A stretch of DNA of 64,000 nucleotides from assembly GCA_913058575.1 (NCBI GenBank), contig CAJXRF010000002.1, positions 1-64,000 on the forward strand, written 5' to 3'. The DNA comes from an uncultured Bermanella sp. GTDB lineage: Bacteria > Pseudomonadota > Gammaproteobacteria > Pseudomonadales > Oceanobacteraceae. Both the position numbers and the translations under genes were made by a program. Below, piece after piece: positions 25,427-35,780 of this stretch (its first letter is position 1; each line of letters opens with the position of its first letter). The notes below the pieces were generated by a model. That model worked only from the letters and a program-made list of their open reading frames with translations, was not told the origin of the DNA and did not search any database.

Positions 25427-28400
25427 TTATGTACTGGCCAGTCGGCTCGCCTGAGCCAAATCCAATAATTCTCTCAATGCCACTGAGAACACCGAGAAAT
25501 CATTAATATCCCCCTCTCTTAGCTCCACTACCATTTTACGCCAGCGACTAATCATTGGTTCACTTAGCTCAAGCCACGCATCCATTCGAGCTTTAATATC
25601 CCCATCTGGCATCGTATTAATCACGCTCACCGTCAGAGTGCGCTGCTGCCAATCCAAATCATCTCGATACGTTTCACGCGCCAGAGCCTGCCAATGGCTT
25701 TGTACTGGCATGGCATTTAATTGCTCAAGGAACCATTCTAAATCCAAATTACAGCCCACTTTATAGTAGGTGGCAGCCACATCCTCGGCACTGCGTTTTG
25801 TCTGTTCGGCCCCTTCTATAATGCTTAGTGCTGAAAACATATTATTAGTGCCAGCAATAGTGGATGCCAACGCATCAGGAACGCCAGCTTTAATAAGCTG
25901 GTCATGGTACTTTTGCCATACCTGTTTGCCTTCACCTGCCAAAAGCTCAGACAAGTTTTCATTAATGGCTGCGGCTCTTTCACAAAAACGCTCCACTTCT
26001 TGCGCTATATTAATCTCTCTTCGACGGTTACGTAAAAACCACCGACTGCCACGGCGCACTAGGCGCATTAAACTGGACATCATTTTTTCTTGAATGTCCG
26101 TGCTCACGCTATAGTCCAAGTCTTCTATTTGCTGCCACAAATCATTCATTCGAAACACATCTCTGGCGGCCGCATAGGCTTTAACGATGGTGCTAATATC
26201 AGCACCTGTACTATCTCGCATGCGATTTACGTAAGTAATCCCCATACGATTCACCATTTCATTGGCCAATTGCGTGGCCACTATTTCGCTGCGTAATTGA
26301 TGCGCGTACAAAGAGTCTGGGTAGCGTTTAACCAAAGCACTGGGAAAAGCGCTTTCAATGGCTGTGGCCAGATAGTGGTTTTCTGAAATACCAGGGGCAT
26401 TAAGCAACTCTTTAAGATCACCCTTAATGTAACTAATTAGCACCGACAATTCAGGGCGGGTTAACCCTTGCTTTTGGTTTTTACGCTCATCTAATTCATC
26501 CTCTGAAGGTAGAAATTCAAGCCCTCTATTTAACTTACCCTGCCCTTCCAGGTCATTCATTAAACGCCGGTATTCATCCGTACGGGTTTTAGCTTCTCGA
26601 TAGGCCAAAGCAATAGCCTGCGTTTGACGATAATTGTTTTTTAATACTAGCTCCGACACTTCTTGTGTCATCTCCTCAAGAAACACATTTCTTTGCTTAG
26701 TGGTTAAGTCACCGGCATTTACCAAGGCATTTAATAAAATTTTAATGTTCACTTCATGATCAGAGCAATCAACCCCGGCAGCATTATCAATAAAATCGGT
26801 GAATGAAGAACCATCTTTATGCAAGGCAAATTCAATACGAGCCTTTTGGGTCACACCAAGATTCCCTCCTTCGCCAATTACTTTAGCTTGTAGTTGTTTA
26901 CCGTTTATACGAAGGCTATCGTTAGCTTTATCGCCCGCGTCACTGTGACTCTCGCTGCTGGCTTTAATATAAGTGCCTATGCCGCCATTCCAAATGAGAT
27001 CAACCGGCGCCTTTAATAATGCGGTAATCAGATCGCCAGGAGACAGCTTATCTGCCTGAATATGAAAGCACGCTTTCATTTGATCTGATATTTGAATATT
27101 TTTAGCCGAGCGATTAAATACCCCACCTCCTTCTGAAATCAAACTTGACTCATAATCTGTCCAGGCACTTCTGGGTAGCTCAAATAAACGTTGACGCTCT
27201 TTGAAGCTGACCAGAACATCCAGTGGATTAGGGTCGATAAATATGTGCATGTGATTAAACGCAGCCACTAACTTAATGTGGTCAGAACATAGCATGCCAT
27301 TTCCAAACACATCACCGGCCATATCCCCTACTGCCACCACGCTAATGTCATCATTCTGAACATTAACATTTCGCTCTCTAAAGTGACGCTGCACAGAAAC
27401 CCAAGCGCCTTTTGCGGTGATGCCCATTTTTTTGTGGTCATACCCAACACTTCCGCCGCTGGCAAACGCATCCCCCAACCAAAAACCGCGCTCGGTGGCG
27501 ATGGCATTTGAAATATCAGAAAAAGTAGCCGTTCCTTTATCTGCTGCCACCACTAGGTATGGGTCATCCTCATCATGACGAAGCACTTCTTTAGGAGGAA
27601 TCACCTGTCCATCAATTAGATTATCCGTAATGTCTAACAAACCTGATATAAAGGTTTTGTAGCATTCGATGCCTTCTGCTAAAAAGGCATCTCTATCCCC
27701 TTCTGGCAACTGTTTAGCAATGAAACCACCTTTTGCACCCACCGGCACAATAACCGAGTTCTTTACCTGTTGCGCTTTTACAAGGCCCAGCACTTCCGTT
27801 CTAAAATCCTCAGCTCGGTCCGACCAACGCAGCCCACCTCTCGCCACTTTTCCGCCACGCAAATGCACCCCTTCAACTCGCGGACTGTACACAAATATTT
27901 CAAACATGGGCTTTGGTAAAGGTATGTCACTAATTTTGTCAGGACTAAACTTAAAGGAAAAATAACGTTTTAATTCTTTATCTTCACAGTGCTGAAAAAA
28001 ATTAGTGCGCAGTGTTGCACCAATTAGTTCGTGATAACGCCGATAAATTTTATCTTCATTAATACTTTCCACATGGTCTAGCATCTCAGCAAACTGAGAA
28101 TCCATTTTCTTTAAATGCTTTTCTTGTACGTCAACATTCGTGTGTTTCAAATCAAATCGAGCTTGAAAATAACGCACAATAAAAGACGAAAGTTCAGGGT
28201 ATTTACACAAGGTATCTGCAATGAAACTTTCTGAAAAACCAATACGAATTTGCTTCATATAGCGAGCGTAGGCTCGTAGAAATGCCACTTCACGCCAATT
28301 TATCTTTGCCCCCAGCAATAACCGGTTAAAGCTGTCATTCTCTGATTTATCAAACCATATGGCTCTAAATGCATCTTGAAACTGTTCTTTACTTTCATGC

Positions 28401-30274
28401 AAATCTATATTGTCGCTAAAGGTATACACCAAGGTGAAATCATGAATCCAATACTGTTTACCATCTGTGCGGGTTACACCATACGGGTTTTCACCAATCA
28501 CCCTTAAACCTAAGTTCTCTAAAATAGGAATAACATCAGATAACGGCAACAATGCGTTAGGTTTGTACAATTTAAACTTGAAGAAGCTGCCACTGTCAGC
28601 AACGTTACGATAAAGACTCATGGCAACATCGTTATCATCTTGTATGGAAGCGATATGTTGAATATCAACGACCGCTGTGCGGGTAGAAAACACCTCACGA
28701 TAACTGGTGCCAAATGCAGTGCGATAAGATTGAAAGTATTGATTGCCTTTTTCTTCTCCTACCCCATCAATTAACGAACTAATTAAATCGTCCTGCCATG
28801 AACGCGCCGCCATTTGCACATCTTTTTGAATGCGAGCCTCGTCAAATTCAACAGGCTTATTGGGGTCTAGACGCAAACTAAAATGAGTACGAGCCAAAAC
28901 CGATTCAGAAAAAAACGTGGTAAATTCCACATCTTTTGGTGCAAATGCCTCTACCAATATACTTTGAATTTTTTGGCGCAATTCGGTGTTGTATAAATCT
29001 CTTGGCACATACACGACACAAGATAAAAATTTATTTAACTGATCACAGCGAATAAAAATTTGCGTGCGTCGGCGCTCTTGAATATTTAAAATACCAACCG
29101 CTGTTTCGGTTAACTTAACAATCCCGGTGTGAAATAATTCATCCCTTGGGTACACCTCCAGAATATGATTTAGCTCTTTACCGTTGTGACTGCCCTCATC
29201 AATGCCACAGCCTTCAATTACACCTTTTATCTTGTTACGAATAATGGGAATGTTAAACGGTGTTTCGCTATACACATTGGAAGTAAACAACCCCATAAAA
29301 CGCCTGCCACCTAACACTTGGCCATTCTTATCAATGTGCTTAATAATGACATAGTCGGGATAGGCTGGACGGTGAATACGTGACCTGCGACCTGACTTAC
29401 TAAAGGAAATTAATTGCGGAGCCATTATCATGGCTTGCATGCTATTGGACAACTCATTGACCACCACCTGATCAGGGCCGTGTAATTCATGCTTGAAGAT
29501 GCCACAAATCGAATCTCTATCACGGGTGGTGATGATTTTTCCAGCTTTCTCAGTAATATTAAAATCTTCGCTTCCCAAAAAAGTAAAATGGTTATCTACT
29601 AACCACTCAAGAAAAGCGCTGGCTTCTGCCGTATCCTGAGAGGAAAATGGTCCTTTGCTCTCTTTAATCCAATCTAAGGCCTGCAATCCTTTTTCTTTAA
29701 AAATAAGGTAGTCATCCACCACCAAACAAATTTCGCTCATGATTTCATGCAAAGAGTGGGTCAAACTTTCTAGTATTTTTTCATCCGTATGAAGATCCAC
29801 TTCGATATAAATCACCGCTTCACTAGGGCCTTCTTTAAGCTCAAAACTACTGGATAAATCTAAATCCCCATTATGGGCTCGCTTAATAGACATCACCGCA
29901 TGGTTAATAAAATGAATAGACATTTCCCGCCTATTCAACTCCATACGAATAGAGTCCACCAAAAATGGCACATCTTTATGGACAATTTCTATAATGGTAT
30001 GAGGGGATTGCCAGCCATGTTCTTCAAAATCGGGATTAAACACCCTTATTTTGCTGTGTTTTTTGGTGTTTTGAACGAAGCCCCAGCAGGCTAATGTGGC
30101 CCCATATAAATCATCTAGTTTGCGGTTGTCGAGCTCTTGAGTGGGGGTCGCGGCATAATATACTTCGGTAAACTTCTCGATGGCAACAGCCTGATTTTTA
30201 GACACATCTTGGCTTAACCTTTCGGCCAATTGGCTTACCTGAGGGTGGACTTCCTTAAATAGTGCTTTTTTCAT
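25427..30274 (-). CDS. gdhB: NAD-specific glutamate dehydrogenase, large (~180 kDa) class
   Basis: The 1,615-residue protein belongs to the very large NAD-dependent glutamate dehydrogenases known from Pseudomonas (GdhB, ~1,620 residues), Shewanella and Streptomyces, which catabolise glutamate to 2-oxoglutarate. The N-terminal ~700 residues hold ACT-like regulatory modules (HTIIEIVHKDVPFLVDSIR). The catalytic core has RGGKVARGGLRWSDRAEDFR and VPVGAKGGFIAK, then the NAD domain with VAVGDMAGDVFGNGML and WNGGIGTYIK. The ATG at 30274 is used because the frame before it opens only at a TTG. Family members respond allosterically to Arg or Asp; that cannot be read here. A DUF2835 gene follows 60 bases downstream. 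Confidence 0.95.
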   Translation of the reverse strand: MKKALFKEVHPQVSQLAERLSQDVSKNQAVAIEKFTEVYYAATPTQELDNRKLDDLYGATLACWGFVQNTKKHSKIRVFNPDFEEHGWQSPHTIIEIVHKDVPFLVDSIRMELNRREMSIHFINHAVMSIKRAHNGDLDLSSSFELKEGPSEAVIYIEVDLHTDEKILESLTHSLHEIMSEICLVVDDYLIFKEKGLQALDWIKESKGPFSSQDTAEASAFLEWLVDNHFTFLGSEDFNITEKAGKIITTRDRDSICGIFKHELHGPDQVVVNELSNSMQAMIMAPQLISFSKSGRRSRIHRPAYPDYVIIKHIDKNGQVLGGRRFMGLFTSNVYSETPFNIPIIRNKIKGVIEGCGIDEGSHNGKELNHILEVYPRDELFHTGIVKLTETAVGILNIQERRRTQIFIRCDQLNKFLSCVVYVPRDLYNTELRQKIQSILVEAFAPKDVEFTTFFSESVLARTHFSLRLDPNKPVEFDEARIQKDVQMAARSWQDDLISSLIDGVGEEKGNQYFQSYRTAFGTSYREVFSTRTAVVDIQHIASIQDDNDVAMSLYRNVADSGSFFKFKLYKPNALLPLSDVIPILENLGLRVIGENPYGVTRTDGKQYWIHDFTLVYTFSDNIDLHESKEQFQDAFRAIWFDKSENDSFNRLLLGAKINWREVAFLRAYARYMKQIRIGFSESFIADTLCKYPELSSFIVRYFQARFDLKHTNVDVQEKHLKKMDSQFAEMLDHVESINEDKIYRRYHELIGATLRTNFFQHCEDKELKRYFSFKFSPDKISDIPLPKPMFEIFVYSPRVEGVHLRGGKVARGGLRWSDRAEDFRTEVLGLVKAQQVKNSVIVPVGAKGGFIAKQLPEGDRDAFLAEGIECYKTFISGLLDITDNLIDGQVIPPKEVLRHDEDDPYLVVAADKGTATFSDISNAIATERGFWLGDAFASGGSVGYDHKKMGITAKGAWVSVQRHFRERNVNVQNDDISVVAVGDMAGDVFGNGMLCSDHIKLVAAFNHMHIFIDPNPLDVLVSFKERQRLFELPRSAWTDYESSLISEGGGVFNRSAKNIQISDQMKACFHIQADKLSPGDLITALLKAPVDLIWNGGIGTYIKASSESHSDAGDKANDSLRINGKQLQAKVIGEGGNLGVTQKARIEFALHKDGSSFTDFIDNAAGVDCSDHEVNIKILLNALVNAGDLTTKQRNVFLEEMTQEVSELVLKNNYRQTQAIALAYREAKTRTDEYRRLMNDLEGQGKLNRGLEFLPSEDELDERKNQKQGLTRPELSVLISYIKGDLKELLNAPGISENHYLATAIESAFPSALVKRYPDSLYAHQLRSEIVATQLANEMVNRMGITYVNRMRDSTGADISTIVKAYAAARDVFRMNDLWQQIEDLDYSVSTDIQEKMMSSLMRLVRRGSRWFLRNRRREINIAQEVERFCERAAAINENLSELLAGEGKQVWQKYHDQLIKAGVPDALASTIAGTNNMFSALSIIEGAEQTKRSAEDVAATYYKVGCNLDLEWFLEQLNAMPVQSHWQALARETYRDDLDWQQRTLTVSVINTMPDGDIKARMDAWLELSEPMISRWRKMVVELREGDINDFSVFSVALRELLDLAQASRLAST

Positions 30275-30505
30275 GAGCAGTCTCGATAAATCCTTTTTAT
30301 AACTAAACAATAGTGTAATCTTGAGAATTCGCTCGATTCTTGACCTACTTCCAATTTTTTAAGGATTTATGTCACATCCTACGAACTCTTTGCGAATACT
30401 TCCCTCTAATAGCCTTCAAATTAAGAACAAGTATTGACCCTTATTAGAATACTCATAAAATACTTGGCAATAATCTAGCAAAAACAAGAACTTGGAATAG
30501 GTAAC

Positions 30506-31468
30506 ATGACAAATCGTGAGCATATCGCGGCTTTACAAGCCAGTTTGCAGGAGCAAATCATTGGCCAACCCGCACTGGTGAACGCCTTGTTAATCGCACT
30601 ACTGGCAGATGGGCATTTATTGGTGGAAGGGGCTCCCGGTTTAGCCAAGACCAAAGCCATTAAGACCCTTGCCGATAACATTGAAGCAAATTACCAACGC
30701 ATTCAATTTACACCTGACCTTTTACCGGCCGATATCACCGGCAGTGAAATATACCGCGCTCAAAGTGGTGAATTTGTTTTTCAAAAGGGCCCCATTTTCA
30801 ATAATTTAGTATTAGCGGATGAAATTAACCGAGCACCCGCCAAAGTGCAGTCTGCATTATTAGAAGCCATGGCTGAACGCCAAGTGAGCGTGGCTGGCAG
30901 CACCTATGAGTTAGATAAACTGTTTTTGGTTATGGCCACTCAAAATCCAATAGAGCAAGAAGGCACCTACCCTTTGCCTGAAGCCCAACTGGATCGCTTT
31001 TTAATGCACGTGCGGGTCGATTACCCTAATGCTCAAGCCGAAACTGAAATTTTACGCTTAGCCCGCGGTGAGGCCCAAGCTGGCAGTGCTGCCATGCCTG
31101 ATGAATTACTCAGTGCCAGCAACCTATTTGCTGCCCGCCAAGAAGTACTGGCCATGCACCTTAGTGATCGTGTTGAGGAATACATTGTGCAGCTAATTAT
31201 GGCTACTCGTAACCCGCAAGGTTATGGAGACGACATGGCCAATTGGCTTGAATATGGGTCTAGCCCAAGAGGCACCATTGCATTGGATCGATGTGCTCGT
31301 GCTCACGCTTGGCTTGCCGGTAAAGATTACGTAAGCCCAGATGACGTGCAAGCGGTACTTCACCCAGTATTGCGCCACCGCCTTTTGGTAAGCTTTGATG
31401 CTGAAGCGTCAGGCATGAACACTGACCGCATCATTAATGAATTAATTTTACGCGTGGCGGTTCCATAG
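30506..31468 (+). CDS. MoxR-family AAA+ ATPase
   Basis: This 320-residue AAA+ protein has Walker A GAPGLAKT (42-49), Walker B LVLADEIN (101-108), sensor motif ATQNPIEQEGTYPLPEAQLDRF and the arginine-finger region, in the order typical of MoxR (AAA_3 plus lid). MoxR ATPases act as chaperone-like partners of von Willebrand factor A proteins, two of which are encoded downstream. AGG lies close before the ATG. It heads a seven-gene + strand operon (moxR, DUF58, DUF4381, batA, batB/C, batD, SEC-C) with gaps of 14 bases or overlaps. Confidence 0.92.
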   Translation: MTNREHIAALQASLQEQIIGQPALVNALLIALLADGHLLVEGAPGLAKTKAIKTLADNIEANYQRIQFTPDLLPADITGSEIYRAQSGEFVFQKGPIFNNLVLADEINRAPAKVQSALLEAMAERQVSVAGSTYELDKLFLVMATQNPIEQEGTYPLPEAQLDRFLMHVRVDYPNAQAETEILRLARGEAQAGSAAMPDELLSASNLFAARQEVLAMHLSDRVEEYIVQLIMATRNPQGYGDDMANWLEYGSSPRGTIALDRCARAHAWLAGKDYVSPDDVQAVLHPVLRHRLLVSFDAEASGMNTDRIINELILRVAVP

Positions 31469-31482
31469 CGGGAAGTAACTTC

Positions 31483-32445
31483 ATGAAAAATTCACAACCG
31501 CTAGATGCCCAGCATTACTTGCAAGGTTTTTTCCCTGCCAGCGCGTTTACCAATGAGCACCAATTAACCCAATTACGGTTGCTGGCTAAACGATTACGCC
31601 TAGCTAGCCTGCCGCAATTGCATGGTTTGTTATCGGGTAATCATATGAGTCGCCAAAAAGGGCGAGGCTTAGATTTAGATCAATTGCGAATTTATCAGCC
31701 AGGCGATGACATTCGCAGCATTGATTGGCGCGTCACGGCCCGTACTCAAAAGCCACATACTCGTATCTATAAAGAAGAACGTGAGCGCCCTGTCATGATT
31801 CTTTGTGATCAGCGCAGCCCCATGTTTTTTGGTAGCGAGCGAAGCTTTAAATCGGTGGTCGCGGCTCAATGTGCCGCCCTTATAGCGTGGGCTGCTTTTG
31901 ATCATGGTGATCGCGTGGGTGCCGTTGTATTAGGTGATAATAACGAAGCTGATTTTCGCCCAAAGCAACGCTCGTCTCATATTTTAAACATTCTTAAATC
32001 GATCAATTTGTTCAATCATCAGTTAGAAAATCAGCAACCGGTCAAGCGCAGCTTGAGTCAAAGTCTGTCCAATTTAAAGCAAAGCTTAAAACCTGGCACC
32101 ACACTTTATATCATTAGCGATTTTTATGACCTTAGCGAGCAAGACAAGGCCACGTTATTTTCCTTAAAACGTCATAATCATATTGTTGCCCTGCAAGTAT
32201 TTGACCCATTGGAGCGCGTCGCCCCTCCTACTGGCAACTACGCTGTAACAGATGGTAATCAACACGGGTTTTTAGATACTCACGATCAATCTTCCCAACA
32301 TGCTTATGAAGATGCGGTTTCCACTTGGCAACAGGGCATTAAAAATACATTTCGCTCACTTGCCATTAATCACCAACAAATTAGCGCCGGCGACATTCCT
32401 TTCGCTGCATTAAAGCTGGCCCTAGAACAAAGAGGCGCTGCATGA
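31483..32445 (+). CDS. DUF58-domain protein of the MoxR/Bat operon
   Basis: The 320-residue protein contains the DUF58 signature: GLDLDQLRIYQPGDDIRSIDWRVTARTQKPHTRIYKEERERPVMILCD. It is followed by a VWA-like fold in which the metal-site DxSxS is not intact (ILCDQRSPMFFG). DUF58 proteins almost always accompany MoxR ATPases and are thought to be their partners. No membrane segment or signal peptide is seen, so it is cytoplasmic. The stop overlaps the start of the DUF4381 gene by four bases (ATGA). Confidence 0.9.
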   Translation: MKNSQPLDAQHYLQGFFPASAFTNEHQLTQLRLLAKRLRLASLPQLHGLLSGNHMSRQKGRGLDLDQLRIYQPGDDIRSIDWRVTARTQKPHTRIYKEERERPVMILCDQRSPMFFGSERSFKSVVAAQCAALIAWAAFDHGDRVGAVVLGDNNEADFRPKQRSSHILNILKSINLFNHQLENQQPVKRSLSQSLSNLKQSLKPGTTLYIISDFYDLSEQDKATLFSLKRHNHIVALQVFDPLERVAPPTGNYAVTDGNQHGFLDTHDQSSQHAYEDAVSTWQQGIKNTFRSLAINHQQISAGDIPFAALKLALEQRGAA

Positions 32446-32894
32446 ATCCCGCATCCCCTTTAGACCAGCTAAAAGACATTCACCTGCCCGAAGCCGTTTC
32501 AATTTGGCCGCTGGCCTGGCCTTGGTGGGCACTAATGGTTTGTGCGCTGGCATTAATCACCTTTATCGTTGTGCGATATAAAAAGAATCAATGGCGCCGC
32601 CAAGCTTTAGGCCAACTTAAAAACATTGCCACAAGTGATGAGTTATTTTGCGTGCAACAATGCAATCGCTTACTTAAACAAGTGGCTCTTTATCGTTTTG
32701 GCCAGTCGTGCGCTTCTTTAAGTGGGGAGAAATGGCTTGAGTTTTTAGACAGTAAGGTCAAGACAGCTATCTTTACAGATCACTTTAATACTTTCGCCTT
32801 TATCATTGATCAACCCCGTGAAGTAGGTACTTCTATTGATGTTATTCAACTCAAAAAAGCCATTGAGCATTGGATAAGGAAACACGCATGTTAA
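32442..32894 (+). CDS. DUF4381-domain membrane protein of the MoxR/Bat operon
   Basis: The 150-residue protein begins with LDQLKDIHLPEAVSIWPLAWPWW, running into a single membrane helix (about 24-43). A basic stretch (RYKKNQWRRQ) and a soluble helical domain follow on the cytoplasmic side. This is the DUF4381 architecture that sits between DUF58 and the VWA proteins in Bat operons. Its precise role is unknown. It overlaps both neighbours: four bases with DUF58, seven with batA. Confidence 0.88.
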   Translation: MNPASPLDQLKDIHLPEAVSIWPLAWPWWALMVCALALITFIVVRYKKNQWRRQALGQLKNIATSDELFCVQQCNRLLKQVALYRFGQSCASLSGEKWLEFLDSKVKTAIFTDHFNTFAFIIDQPREVGTSIDVIQLKKAIEHWIRKHAC

Positions 32895-33934
32895 GTCTTG
32901 AATGGCCCCTATTTCTATTGGCACTGCCCTTACCTTTTTTAGTTTATCGCTTCGCCCCTAGTCATAAAGTTATGCAAAGCGAAGTATTTGCCCCCAGCCT
33001 AATGATGCTGGCCGAACAAAAAGAACATGCCGTTAATAAGCCGTTAATATGGCCAATGTTATTGGCCATATTGTGTTGGGTGTGTCTGGTATTGGCAGCA
33101 TCTAAACCCACTTATGTGGGGGAACCTCAAAATATTACCGCCAGCGATAGAAACATGATGCTCGCGGTAGACCTTTCTGACAGCATGAAAGAAGAAGACA
33201 TGGAAGTGCAAGGCCGCTTGGTAAACCGATTACAAGCAGTAAAGGCTGTGCTAACTCACTTTATAGAAAAGCGTGAAGGTGATCGCTTAGGGCTAATTTT
33301 ATTTGCATCAAAGGCGTATGTGCAAACCCCTCTAACGTTCGATTTAAACACACTGCAAATTCTAATGGACGAAGCCGCATTTGGTTTGGCCGGTCGGAAA
33401 ACAGCCATTGGAGATGCCATTGGTTTGTCTGTTAAAAAGCTTATCGACTTACCTGAATCTAACCGCGTACTGATTTTATTAACCGATGGTCAAAATACCG
33501 CAGGTGAAATTGATCCATTACAAGCAGCTAAGTTAGCCGCCCAAGCGGGAGTTAAAATATACACCATTGGCATAGGCGCCGATGAGCTAGTAGTACAAGG
33601 CTTTTTTGGACCAAGGCGTATTAACCCAAGCCGTGATTTAGATGAAGAGACCTTAACTAAAATTGCCCAAGATACTGGCGGCCAATATTACCGGGCCCGT
33701 AACTTAGAAGAGCTGGGAGAAATTTACAGCCTACTAGACGACCTAGAAGCCATAGAGATGGAAGAGCAATCAATTCGTCCTGAAAAATCACTTTTCCATT
33801 ACCCTTTGGCCCTCGCGCTAATATTTGCATTATTAATAATAGTGGTACCGCAAAAGACTTGGCATTGGTTAAACCAAATACTTAATAAAACAAATACTAA
33901 AAATGAAAATTCCACGGAGAAAGTAAATGTCTGA
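32888..33934 (+). CDS. batA: BatA-type von Willebrand factor A membrane protein
   Basis: The 348-residue protein has a short membrane hairpin at each end of the N-terminal part (about 5-20 and 54-74), a VWA domain with the metal-ion site DLSDSMKEED at its start and LLTDGQNTAGEIDP later, and a C-terminal helix (about 300-320). BatA and BatB are periplasm-facing VWA proteins linked to oxidative and envelope stress tolerance (aerotolerance in Bacteroides). The ATG at 32888 has AAGGA seven bases upstream and is preferred over the earlier in-frame start at 32870, which lies deep in the DUF4381 gene. Confidence 0.9.
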   Translation: MLSLEWPLFLLALPLPFLVYRFAPSHKVMQSEVFAPSLMMLAEQKEHAVNKPLIWPMLLAILCWVCLVLAASKPTYVGEPQNITASDRNMMLAVDLSDSMKEEDMEVQGRLVNRLQAVKAVLTHFIEKREGDRLGLILFASKAYVQTPLTFDLNTLQILMDEAAFGLAGRKTAIGDAIGLSVKKLIDLPESNRVLILLTDGQNTAGEIDPLQAAKLAAQAGVKIYTIGIGADELVVQGFFGPRRINPSRDLDEETLTKIAQDTGGQYYRARNLEELGEIYSLLDDLEAIEMEEQSIRPEKSLFHYPLALALIFALLIIVVPQKTWHWLNQILNKTNTKNENSTEKVNV

Positions 33935-35780
33935 CTTTCACCTACTGCGCCCTGAATGGCTTTTAGCACTATTGCCACTGTTAGCTTTGCTCATTTATCG
34001 TAAACGCAAGCAAGCACTCAGTGGACAATGGAAAAACATCATTGCCCCACAGCTTCAACCCTATGTGCTAAAGCAACAAAAAGACCTTCAGCCTAAAGAA
34101 AATATCATTCAAGGGGCACTTTGGTTAGCGGCTCTTTTGGCAATATTCGCATTAAGCGGCCCTAGCTGGCAGAAGCAACCTTCCTTGGTTTATAACAATC
34201 AAGCTGGGTTAGTCATTGCCTTAGATTTGTCGCTGTCCATGACCTCGCAAGATTTGCCTCCCTCACGGTTACAGCGTGCTAAATATAAAATAACCGACAT
34301 ATTAAATCAGCAACACAATAAAAATATGGCGCTTATTGCTTACGCTGGCGATGCCCATATTGCCAGTCCTTTAACCCGGGATAAAAAAACCATTCAATCT
34401 ATGTTGCCCGCCCTTGATCCATACATAATGCCAGCACAAGGTAGCAACTTAGTGCATCTTGTTGAGCAAGCCAGTGCGCTTTTTGAACAAGGAAATAGCA
34501 ACCCAAGACAACTGTTACTGGTCACTGACGGAGTGGAACCTCAAGATATAAGTGCCGCCACAAAAGCCCTTAAACAAAATGACATTCAGCTATCCATACT
34601 GGCCATCGGCACCGAACAAGGAGCCCCCATAGTTAAGCCTAACGGACAGTTTTTTAAAGACAGCCAAGGCAATGTCATAATGCCGGGGCTTGAGTGGGGC
34701 AACCTTCAAACTCTGGCTGATGCCAGCGATGGGCGTATTATTAAAATCTCTAATAACGATAAAGACATAAACTTTTTATTAACCCAAAGTACGTTGCAAG
34801 AGAGCTTTACCGAACAAAAAGAGACCGTTGAATTTGATCAATGGCAAGACAATGGCTACTGGCTAGTCATTCCGGTTTTAGTGTTGTCTCTTTTTGCATT
34901 TAGAAAAGGCCTATTACTGCTATTGGTTATCGGCTTGTTTAATGCTCCCACAAAAAGCTGGGCCGAAAGCACCTTACCTGACTTATTACTAAATGATAAT
35001 CAAGTGGCACAAAAGCAATTTACTAAAGATCCTAAGCAAGCTGCCCAAATCTTTAAAGATGAAAAATGGAAAGCCAGTAGCTTATATAAATCGGGCGATT
35101 ACCAAAGAGCTGTAGATATTTGGAATAACCATCAAGATGCCCAAAGCCTATACAATAAAGCCAATGCCTTAGCCCATTTACAAAAGTATGACGAGGCCAT
35201 CGAGAGCTATCAGCAGTCTTTAGATTTACAACCCGATTCACAAGATGCCCTTGCCAATAAGGCTTTAGTTGAACAACTAAAAGAGCAACAATCTGAGCAA
35301 GAACAACAAGACGGCGAAAAAGGTGATCCACAACAAAATAAAGATGGCGAGCAAAGCGACCAGCAAAACCAAGATGGTGAACAAAGTGATTCATCCGAAC
35401 AACAAGGTGACTCATCTGAAAAATCAGAGAGCCAAGAGAGTGAATCGTCAGAGAATGGCGAACCATCTGAAAAAGAAGGGGATGAAGCCGAAAACCCATT
35501 AGCCAAGCAACAAACACCTCAAGAACAAGAAAATCAGCAACAAGCTGAGCAAGCACGTTCACAACAAAACGAGCAGGAGCAGCCCCCTGCTGGTGAAGAA
35601 AATCCCATGTCCGCTCAAGCGCAAGCTAAAAGCACAGAACAACTGGAACAAGACCAAGCCATGCAACAATGGATGGAACGTATTCCAGATGATCCCGGTG
35701 GATTATTACGCAATAAATTTATTCATCAATACAATAAACGCAATCGAAATGAACAAAATGGAGACAGAAAACCGTGGTAA
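33927..35780 (+). CDS. BatB/BatC fusion: VWA domain, TPR repeats and Gln/Glu-rich tail
   Basis: The 617-residue protein starts like BatB: two membrane helices, then a VWA domain with DLSLSMTSQD and LLVTDGVEPQD, then a helix at about 310-340. A BatC-like part follows, with TPR repeats (SGDYQRAVDIWNNHQDAQSL, LQKYDEAIESYQQSLDLQPD). After that comes a ~130-residue low-complexity tail made almost entirely of Gln, Glu, Ser, Asp and Asn (about 455-585), then a short conserved end with QWMERIPDDPGGLLRNKF. The conserved end rules out a frame-reading artefact. It overlaps batA by eight bases and batD by seven. Confidence 0.9.
   Translation: MSDFHLLRPEWLLALLPLLALLIYRKRKQALSGQWKNIIAPQLQPYVLKQQKDLQPKENIIQGALWLAALLAIFALSGPSWQKQPSLVYNNQAGLVIALDLSLSMTSQDLPPSRLQRAKYKITDILNQQHNKNMALIAYAGDAHIASPLTRDKKTIQSMLPALDPYIMPAQGSNLVHLVEQASALFEQGNSNPRQLLLVTDGVEPQDISAATKALKQNDIQLSILAIGTEQGAPIVKPNGQFFKDSQGNVIMPGLEWGNLQTLADASDGRIIKISNNDKDINFLLTQSTLQESFTEQKETVEFDQWQDNGYWLVIPVLVLSLFAFRKGLLLLLVIGLFNAPTKSWAESTLPDLLLNDNQVAQKQFTKDPKQAAQIFKDEKWKASSLYKSGDYQRAVDIWNNHQDAQSLYNKANALAHLQKYDEAIESYQQSLDLQPDSQDALANKALVEQLKEQQSEQEQQDGEKGDPQQNKDGEQSDQQNQDGEQSDSSEQQGDSSEKSESQESESSENGEPSEKEGDEAENPLAKQQTPQEQENQQQAEQARSQQNEQEQPPAGEENPMSAQAQAKSTEQLEQDQAMQQWMERIPDDPGGLLRNKFIHQYNKRNRNEQNGDRKPW

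Noticed and set aside
35053-35562. Minus-strand open frames across the Gln/Glu-rich tail of the BatB/C gene
   Set aside because: They arise from the repetitive codons of the low-complexity tail, which read open on the other strand; they have no ribosome site or family likeness.
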